DNA from: Salidesulfovibrio brasiliensis JCM 12178
Lineage (GTDB): Bacteria > Desulfobacterota > Desulfovibrionia > Desulfovibrionales > Desulfovibrionaceae
NCBI RefSeq assembly: GCF_001311825.1
Contig: NZ_BBCB01000008.1
Coordinates: 1 to 64,000 of the forward strand
Length of the DNA: 64,000 nucleotides
Direction of reading: 5' to 3'
Positions 56,083 through 64,000 of the stretch are shown one piece after another. The position numbers were made by a program, and so were the translations under genes. Below the pieces are notes generated by a model. It had not been told where the DNA came from, ran no database searches, and saw only the letters and a list, made by a program, of their open reading frames with translations. Within the stretch, counting starts at the first letter, position 1; every line of letters starts with the position of its first letter.

Positions 56083-56161
56083 ATTTATCTATTGGTTGAA
56101 TGTTTCTATGAAGGTCTCCTAGCAGGCGGCCCCTGACAGCGCAAGCAGTAAGACATATTAA

Positions 56162-56187
56162 GGCCCGGCCTCCTGCGAGGCCGGGCC
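56162..56187 (-). terminator. Hairpin between the adhesin and TolC genes
   Basis: A perfect 10-base stem (GGCCCGGCCT) with a six-base loop lies just after the adhesin stop in leftward reading. It may allow partial read-through to the tolC-like gene. Confidence 0.65.
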
Positions 56188-56198
56188 GAACGTATTTG

Positions 56199-59100
56199 TT
56201 AGGGCTGTTCGTTGCCGGAGTCGATGATCTGCTGGATGAGATCGTCCACGGCCTGTCCTGTGTCGATGTGGTGATTCTGGGCGAACTCCGTGAACTCGGC
56301 CCGGGACACACCAAGCATCTCCACCACGGTGCTTTCAGCGTTTCTGCCGCCCACCAACAGATGGGTCACGTCGGACGCCTCGTCGTAGGACGCACCTTCG
56401 ATGACAAGTCCCCGGCCCAGCTGCAGCGTATCTTCGCCGAGAGTGTATTCGGTATTGCGCTGTGCGCCGGTGCCGGTAACCACCCTTGAGGAGTCAATGA
56501 TGATGGTATCCGCACCGTCGCCGGTTGCGATGGAATCCATACCTTCGCCGGTGTAGACGTACACCGTGTCCGCACCGTCTCCGGCATGGATGGTGTCGTT
56601 GCCCTCGCCACCGCGGATGGTGTCGTTTCCGTCACCGCCGAAGAGGATATCGTTGCCGTCACCGCCAACGAGCAGGTCAACGCCGTCGCCGCCAACGAGC
56701 AGGTCGTCGCCGTCATTGCCATGCAGGGTGTCATCGCCGTCGTTGCCGTAAGCGATGTCGTTTCCGGAACCGCCTTCGAATATACCGTCCTCGGTGCCTT
56801 CGACGGTAACCTTCAGATCGTTGAAGTCATCGTCATCGTCACCGCTTCGGTCATTCGCGAACGGATTCAAGTCCGTATCGTCGTTGTTCGGGGCACGGAA
56901 CTGGTCGTCGATATCCACGTCCACGGTCTGTCCGGGTTCGACGGTAAGTCCGGGCTCCTGCTCCGGAGAGAACCTGAAGCCGGTTTCCACGGCATCCGGG
57001 TTCAGGGTCGGATCGTCGAAGTGAACGCGAATCTGCTCGGTGTCGCTGTTGTAGCCGCTCGTGAGCACCCATTCACCGTTCTCGCCGACTTCCGAATCCC
57101 ATATGAAGTTGAGGTCCTTGTTGAAGTCGAATCCGCTGTCCGCCCCGTCGGGGACGAGGAAGAACCGGATGGTTTCGTCGCCGTTGAAGGTCTTGAGCAG
57201 ACTGTCCGTAACCTGATCGCTGTTCGCCAGTACGATTTCGGGGTCCACGGGATTGTCGTTCTCATCAAGACGGTAGATGCCCAGCGTATTGCTGTACCCG
57301 GCGTTATCCGAAACGAAGTTCAGATTCTGTCCGGTCACGTCAAGGTCCACGATGGGCGCATCCGTCGCCTCGGCCACGTTGATGGTCGCGGTGGCGGTAT
57401 TGCTCGGCTGCGACTGGCGGCCCTGCGCGTCCGTCACCTGCACGGTGATTTCACGCGGGGTGTTGTCATCCAGCGCGCCGGTCGAGAAGCCGATGGCCTT
57501 GATGGCTTCGGCATACTCTGCTGCCGTGGCCTGACCGCTCAGGGTCACCGTGATGCTTCCGTCAGCCGTGACGGTGTCGATGTCGAACCCGTCCGGGACG
57601 TCCGCCGTGTTGAGCGCGTCCGCAGCGTTGGCATTTGTAAGCGTGACAACCGCCTTGGACATCATGGTCGAGTCCGTATCGCTGATGGACAGGTTGCCTG
57701 CGATGGAAACAGGGTCGCCACCATTGAAGTCAGCGGTGTATCCCGTGCTGTCGTCCTCGACCGCAGTCAGGGTAAAACGCACGTCGTCCCAGTCTCTCGC
57801 ATGGGTGAACCTGCCGCTCTCGTCGCGGATGAACTCTTCAAAGGAGCTCACTGCGCCGCTTCCGTCATCAACCTTGATGTCGAACTGCTGCAGGTTGTCG
57901 GGGTTCATATTCCTGTCGGAGAAGAAGGCCTTGAAGGTCTGCTGCTCTCCGTTTTCATTCACGCCGGTTCCCCACCACTGCCCGTCGTCGTCGACGGTGA
58001 AGGTGATGGGCACGTCGCCGTCAAAGGCCGGGCCTTGGCGTTCTTCGCCGCTGTTGAGGACGAAGAACTGCGGAACCTGACCATCTTCACGTGTGCGAGC
58101 AGGTCGCCCTTGCTCATGGTGCCCGCGTCGAACGCGCCGCCGCCGGGACCGTCCACATCGCTGTATTCATACAGCACATCCGTGGCAACCGGGGTGCCGT
58201 CGTCGTCAAGGGTATACAGGCCGAGAAGGTTGTATCCCCATGAGTCGCCGTCGGCCGCGCCGACGTCGTAGTGCTGGCCGGTGTCGTCGAGGTCGATGCT
58301 CGGCGCGAGGTTGGCAAGCGCCGGTGCGTCGAGGGTCAGGCTCACGGTTGAAGGTTCGCCCTGCAGCCCGTCGGTGTCGACAGGAGCGTAGGTGAAGGAG
58401 TCACCCGAGCGAATTCGGCGTCCACGTAGCGCAGTTCCCAGTTGGAATTGGTAGTGGAGTCGGTGGAGAACTCAATGCGGTCAAAGAGCTTGCCGCCGAG
58501 TTCGTCCTGCCCGATGGAAACGACCCGCTCCAGACCGGGTGTGTCGTTCACAACCGTGCCGCGCGCCACTTCGATGTCACCGTCGTACGCGACCCACGTG
58601 GCCTCCGCGATGCTGTCCCCGCCGCTCTCGACGAAGTGTCCGCCGAGACCGTCGAAGCTCACGTCCGCATGCGAAACCTTGGCACCCTCGAACTCCACCG
58701 TGAGGGTGTCGTCCCGGGTAATGCCTTCACTGCCCGCAATGCCGAGGCCGATGCCGATGTGGCTGGCGCCGCCTTCGTACTGCTCAAGCGGGCCGCCTTC
58801 GGAGGAGACGCGGATGGAGACATCGTCGCTGACCTGCAGCAGACGGGTATTGTCGTCCACGTAATCGCCCCAGTTCTGGATGGTCTCGCCGCCCTCTTCG
58901 GTAGCGCCGATGAATGCGCCGGAGACGTCGGGGGCAGCGTCACCGTCCGGGACGTAGGTTATTTCGTCCAGATCGTAGCTCTTGCCGTTCTGGATATCCT
59001 GATCGGTAATGGTGTTGCCGTCACCGTCTTCAAGGTGCCCATGCTCGGGCTGGCTCTTGATGACGACCTTCATGTCCGCGACCTGATCCTCGTCATCGGA

Positions 59101-62100
59101 GAACTGACCCTGCTCCTCGAAGCGGATCAAAGTATCGCCGTCCACCACTTCGGTGAAGCTGGCGGATTCCGGTGCCGAAAGGGTCATGTCGATGGTGGCC
59201 GTGCTCTCATTGCCGAGCTGGCCGTCGTTATCCACCGGGATGAAGTTGACGGACGTGTCGAAGCCGAACTCGGTCTCGACATAACGCAGGTCCCAGTTGG
59301 AGCCGGGGCTTGTGCCCTCGGGCACCTGCGTGCCGAATTCGAGCACGTTGAACGGGGCGTCCGTATTGATCTGCACTTCCTGCAGCAGGGACGCCTCACC
59401 ATCGGGCTTGTCCACCACTCCGGAACCGACAATGGTCTCGTTGCCGTTCTCATCCACGTACTTGGCAACCCAGCTCGCCTTGGCCTGCTGGGCGCTGCCT
59501 GCGTCGAAGTGCCCGCCGAGGCCGTCGAAACCGACCATGGCGGACGTGACCAGACCGTTCTCGAAAGTCATGGTCACGGTATCTTCGGCATTGATGCCCT
59601 CACCACGCTGGTCACCAATGCCGATGCCCATGTGGTTCTGACCCTGCTCGTACTGCTCAAGCTGCACGTTGCCGGGCCTCGTGGAAGTCACCGCAGTGGT
59701 GATAACCACGCCGTTTTCAAGAGTCATGACGCGCTGGGAGGCGTCTGCGCCTTCGCTGCCCCACTTGTCGAGCCCCTGCTCGCCCACGGTCTTCACGCCC
59801 AGAAGGACGCCGCCGTTGGTCGGGGAGTCGGCCTCGAAGGTGAAGGTACCGCTCGCGTCGAAACGCGTGCCGTCTTCGCCGTTTATGTCGTTATCGGTCA
59901 CGGCCTGTCCGTTGTAGTAGAGCGTGCCGCCCTCGGGCAGGTCGGTGATGATTATTTCGGAGACGTCGCCGTCAACGTCGTCGCTGTTGCCGAGCAGGTC
60001 GAGCTCCACAATGCCGTCGATCTGCCCGGAGGCATCGGCGGTCTCGCTCACGGTGAAGTCGCTGCTGGTCGGCGGCTCGTTGACGTTCACGGTCAGCGAT
60101 CTGGTGAAGGACTCGCCGTCGCCGTTGGTCACGGTCACGTCCACGGTGTACGGGTCGGTGGAGCCGTCCAGCACCGCATCGTCCTTCAGGGTGATGACGC
60201 CGGTCTCGGAGTCGATATCGAACGGGGTGCCGTCCTGAATGCTGAACTCCAGATCGGTGCTGTCCACGTCGGAGCCGATGGCCGTGGCCACATAGGAACC
60301 GCCCGCTGCGGTCTCCAGCACTTCCACCGCGCCGGTGGAGCTGAAGTCCTCAACCGGCGAGAGGCGCACGTTGTCAATGACGTTGCCGTAGGAATCGGCA
60401 TTGTAGGAGGCGAGCTTCAGGACTCCCTGTCCGCTGCCGCCGCTCACGTCGATGAGCACGGTGCCGGTCTCGAACGCGTTGTCCGAGGGGTTGAACGTCG
60501 CCACCAGTTCATCGTTCCAGAACACGTCGATGTTGCCGCTGTCGGGCTGGTTGAGGCTGTCGCCGCGATCAAAGAGGTCCAGCTCAAGAAGATACTGGCC
60601 GTCCTGCAGACCGGTCACGGTCTGGGCGATGACGAGCGCCTCGCGTCCGCCCACGCCGGTATCGATGACGTTGTCGCCGTCAGTGGCTCCGGGAATGCCG
60701 TGGCGGTTGCCGCCCATGACTTCCCAGCGGTCGCCGCTGATCAGTTCCCAGTTATCGGGCGTGACGCCGTTGGCCCAGCCGGTGCCGAGCTCGTCGGAAC
60801 CGCTATGGTCCACCACGATGTCCTGACCGCCGGACAGCTCGAAGCTGCCGTTCTGGATGAGGTTGCCACCCACTGCCGGGGCGGCAGTCACGAACTCGAG
60901 AGTGGGCCCGTCATCGGCAGAAGCCACTTCGAGGCTCGCGGTCTGGGATGTGCTCAGCGCACCATCGCTGACATCGTAGGTAAACTCGACGTTGCCGTTC
61001 CAGTTTCCTTCGGGCGTGAAGGTCCACGTCCCGTCATTATTGTCAACGAGATCTCCCACGCCTTCGGCAATGTGAGGTTCTCTATCTGAAGCTGGTCAGT
61101 CGGGGTTTCGGGGTCGGACGCGCCCTGAAGCAGGTCATCCTTGCTGAAGGTGATGGTTCCCGGACCGTCCTGACCGTCCTCGCTGATGGTGCCGAGGTCG
61201 ATGTCCACGGCGGTGGGCGCTTCGTTGACGTCGCCAATATTGATAACGAGGTCCTTGGTAACGGTCTCGATGCCGTCGTTCACGCTGACCTGAACCGTAT
61301 AGCTCGAGGTGGTCTCGTGATCCAGAGTCTGCCCGTCGCGCACGGTGATGACGCCGGTCTCGGAGTCGATTTCGAACGGAGTGCCGTCCTCGATTCCGTA
61401 CTCGAGCGTTTGGGCGGGCAGGTCGATATCCGTACCTGCGGCGGTGGCCACATAGGAGCCGCCCGCGGCGGTTTCCAGTACGGTCACGCCCTGATCCGCA
61501 CCCACTTCATCAAGGGAGAACATGCGCACGTTGTCGATGACGTTTCCGTAGCTGTCACCGTTCTCGGAAACGAGTTCAAGCTTGCCGCTGGTGTCACCCT
61601 CGGGCACGGTCACCACAACCCGTCCGGTCAGATACCCGTCCGTGCCGGGGTTGAAGCTGTCGATGGTCTCACCGTTCCACTTCACGTGGATGAAACCGCT
61701 GTCAGCCTCGCCGCGATTCGCGCCACGGTCGAACATGTCGAGCTCGATGACGTACTGGCCTCCAGTCAGGCCGTTAACAACCTGCGAGATGGCCAGCGCC
61801 TCGGAGCCCACGCCGGTGTCGATGACGTTATCACCGTCGGTCGCTCCGGGAATGCCGTGGCGATTACCGCCCATGACTTCCCAGCGGGTGCCGGCTTCAA
61901 GGGTCCAGTTGTCGGGCGTGACGCCCCTTGCCCAGCCGGTGCCGAGCGCGTCGGACCCGTCATGGTCCACCACGATGTCCTGACCGCCGGACAGCTCGAA
62001 GCTGCCGTTCTGAATGTAGTTCGTTGTCTGGTCCACGCCGTTGATGACGAGTTCCGGCGCATCGTTGACCGGGTTTACCGTAATCCCGACAGTGGACTGC

Positions 62101-63152
62101 GCAGTGCCGCCCTGACCGTCGGATATATCATATGTAATGGAATCGTCGCCGTTGTAGTCGGCGTCCGGGGTATACGTAAGCGTACCGTCCTCGTTGATGA
62201 CCACGGTTCCGTGTTCGGCAGAAGCGGCGGTAACGCTCAGCGCGTCGCCGTCCACATCCGAGTCGTTGCCAAGCACGTTCACGGTCATGGCCTCGTCCTC
62301 GTTGGTCACGAGGGTGTCGGACTGAGCCACCGGGTCGTCGTTCACGGGCATCACGTCAACAGTCCCGCCGCCATTGACGGTGAAAACACCATCGCTGACA
62401 GTGAAGGTCACATCGGCTTCGCCGTTGAAGTTCTCATTCGGTTCGAAACGCCACGTTCCAGCGGCTATCTGAGTGAGCGTACCGTTGGCGATATCAAGGC
62501 TGGTCACGGACGCCACGGCGCCCGGGTCAGGGTCGGAAACCAGCGCAAGGATATCCACATCGCGAATGATCGCCGTATCGTCCTCGTTCATCTGCAACGA
62601 GAACTCACCGGAGATCGACGGAGGCGTCACGCTGTCCCCCTCGGTGGATGCTCCAGCGCCGAAGCCTGCCGCAGCGAATGCGTCGGAATCCCCTCCGAAG
62701 GCTGCGGACCGGGCGCCTACGCCAAGCCCTCCGCCCTGTCCTTCAAGCGCATCGATACCGCGATACAGATTGCCGCTGTCATCGATGTAATCGCCGACAC
62801 CGCCGCCAAGGTTGGAACGACCAGCGGCAGTCTCGATCCCTTCCGTATTCTGATCGCCTTCATTGAACGCGAACAGGTACACTTCGCCGGGAACCTCCTG
62901 CCCGCCGATCAACTCGAAGACAGGAAGGTTATTGCTCTTGGACTCAAGAAGGTAGTCCTCAAAAACAATGATCCCGCCGCCATCGACATTGATGACCAAA
63001 TCATTTCCATTGCCGGTAAACACAGCGGTGGAAACGTCGAAATCAAAGACGATGCGCATATCGGCGGAGACTTGATAGCTCGCAGTCTCCCCGGCCGGGG
63101 GGACCGGCACGAGCACCCTGGTAATGGTATTTGAGAGAGTATTGGTAGTCAT
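56199..63152 (-). CDS. Giant RTX/VCBS-type adhesin secreted by type I (frameshifts)
   Basis: About 2,318 residues when read through breaks near 61065, 58408 and 58087. Order: an N-terminal retention-like domain ('TRVLVPVPPAGETASYQVSADMRIVFDFDVSTAVF'), cadherin/VCBS-like repeats ('VLGNDSDVDGDALSVTAASAEHGTVVINEDGTLTYTPDADYNGDDSITYDISDG'), two copies of a ~190-residue lectin-like module (NGSFELSGGQDIVVDH...), two copies of a second module (FDGLGGHF...), paired 'LGLYTLDDDG' modules, then Ca-binding RTX nonapeptides (GGSGNDIAYGNDGDDTLHG to GDGADTVYV) and a C-terminal secretion signal. A GGAGGAAAT site precedes the ATG. It is acidic and Asp/Gly-rich throughout and should be a surface adhesin. Confidence 0.88.
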
Positions 63153-63950
63153 AATATTTCCTCCATCATTCGTGGATAATCTTTTTTGTCTTGTACTTTA
63201 ACATGGGGCATGACCTCTAATATGTCAATATGTAAAAAAGTCAACAATCCAGAAGCTTAGACTGTTGAAAAAAATAGGAACCAACTGCAGAACTCCGACA
63301 TCACCATGAAACACACTTGAGGAGCTTGGAAAGCGATTAAAGCCAATCGAGGATTTGTTTCAACAACGCTGTGTTGAAAAGTTTTTTTTACAGGACCATT
63401 TCACCTCTTCAGACTTACCCGAAAATCCATAGACGCAACCCATAAGAAGAGCCTGCTTAATGCCGCCTGAATCACTCAGACGATTCAGAAGGGGTCGCAA
63501 ACGGCTCATGCCAAACAATCCTGCAATCGCTTCCACCAGTTATCCTGATACTGCTGGCGCCGAATATAATCAGATCGACACAAAACACTTCACGCCAGTG
63601 CGCCGTACCACACATGATGTTTCATGCAGGAAACATGAACGTAACTCTTCTGTAAGAGGCCGCCTGTTATGCAACTTTAATCGTATTGCTTTAGCGCGTT
63701 GCCCGTGGCATGAGTTGAAAACTCCATCGAAGGGGAATGTAAAAGACATACTTGAAATAATCTTTGACTCTATATTTATAATCAAAAAACCATCAAGAAC
63801 ATATACAGCATTGCCCTCTTTTCAGAAGCACAAAAGCTTGCAACGATATGTTTCAAAGCTCACTTTTATCAACATAGGCATGGAGCAACACGCCACTCCA
63901 TCCTGCCACCAGCCAGCCATCGGGGTATCCCTGAACCAAGGAGAATATGA
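63153..63950. other. Long AT-rich intergenic region
   Basis: About 800 bases without a convincing gene. A rightward frame at 63460-63954 lacks a ribosome site and family features. The region must hold the promoters of the leftward adhesin and the rightward receptor. TTGAAA and TTATAAT-like elements are visible near 63750-63780. No riboswitch or RNA gene is recognised. Confidence 0.5.
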
Positions 63951-64000
63951 ATGAACTTCATGAACTGGAGCCTGCGGCTAAAAATCATCATCCCCACATT
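63951..64000 (+). CDS. 5' end of a probable chemoreceptor (partial)
   Basis: An AAGGAG ribosome site seven bases before an ATG begins MNFMNWSLRLKIIIPT, cut by the window edge. A short basic start followed by a hydrophobic helix (LRLKIIIPT) is the usual N-terminus of methyl-accepting chemotaxis proteins in Desulfovibrio. A sensor kinase with a similar first helix is the alternative. Confidence 0.6.
   Translation, partial: MNFMNWSLRLKIIIPT

Noticed and set aside
56560-56780. CRISPR-like short repeats
   Set aside because: The periodic 27-base pattern is the coding DNA of RTX nonapeptides (GGxGxD), in frame with the adhesin.
58636-61089. 817-codon rightward frame opposite the adhesin
   Set aside because: It mirrors the repeat structure of the adhesin and its composition is an artefact of the antisense frame of Asp/Gly-rich coding DNA.
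63460-63954. 164-codon rightward frame before the last gene
   Set aside because: No ribosome site, mixed composition with no family pattern, and it overlaps the better-supported start at 63951.

Overview
The window looks like chromosomal DNA of a GC-rich, motile, anaerobic Desulfovibrio-type bacterium (Desulfovibrionaceae, probably marine). The pointers are Feo-type ferrous iron uptake with several FeoA and Fur copies, many chemoreceptors and PAS-rich kinases, a fused glycogen synthase/phosphorylase with a GH57 amylase, and 2-aminoethylphosphonate (AEP) catabolism. These are family-level readings; nothing in the window fixes the species.

Layout. (1) 1-6.5 kb: the 3' end of an unidentified gene, a small exported OB-fold-like protein, a BLUF blue-light photoreceptor directly downstream of a large six-PAS/PocR hybrid histidine kinase, and an HD-GYP c-di-GMP phosphodiesterase. 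(2) 6.5-12.7 kb: iron uptake. feoA-feoA-feoB and two exported proteins run leftward and a fur gene with a DUF4198 protein runs rightward, from an intergenic region with two Fur-box-like sites. (3) 12.8-22.5 kb: a leftward operon of ten genes with translational coupling and a Fur box in front. It encodes three P-type metal ATPases, a free HMA-like protein, four small membrane proteins with low-complexity or Lys/Ala-rich tails, a triple-FeoA protein and a second Fur. It closely resembles ferrosome (fez) iron-storage-organelle loci and is the most interesting part of the window. (4) 22.6-27.3 kb: a SiaABCD-type c-di-GMP switch (diguanylate cyclase, PP2C phosphatase, kinase, SiaC) with a chemoreceptor, also behind a Fur-box-like site. 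(5) 27.5-30.4 kb: a Fur-boxed three-gene ABC transporter with a DUF4857 protein. (6) 30.4-41.4 kb: AEP uptake and degradation (PhnW, PhnX, PbfA-like lyase, ABC transporter, GntR regulator, solitary PhnM, and a saccharopine-dehydrogenase-like enzyme of unknown role). (7) 41.4-45.1 kb: a dCache chemoreceptor and a MarR-controlled isochorismatase-like operon with a perfect palindromic operator. (8) 45.2-54.0 kb: glycogen/alpha-glucan metabolism. (9) 54-54.7 kb: a gene-poor stretch carrying what looks like a tRNA 3'-end fragment (possible attachment site). (10) 54.7-64 kb: a TolC-like outer-membrane channel, a ~2,300-residue RTX/VCBS adhesin, an AT-rich 800-base gap and the first codons of a probable chemoreceptor.

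Theme: iron runs through the left half (Feo, Fur, ferrosome-like operon, Fur boxes before the Sia and ABC operons), and c-di-GMP/surface behaviour recurs (HD-GYP, SiaABCD, RTX adhesin).

Caution: about 20 apparent single-base frameshifts interrupt otherwise intact conserved genes (feoB, feoA, two ATPases, the triple-FeoA gene, siaA, siaD, pbfA, phnS, the glycogen genes, the adhesin). Most look like one lost base, often in a short G/C run, so this sequence probably carries uncorrected indel errors. I list each such gene as one CDS across the break.
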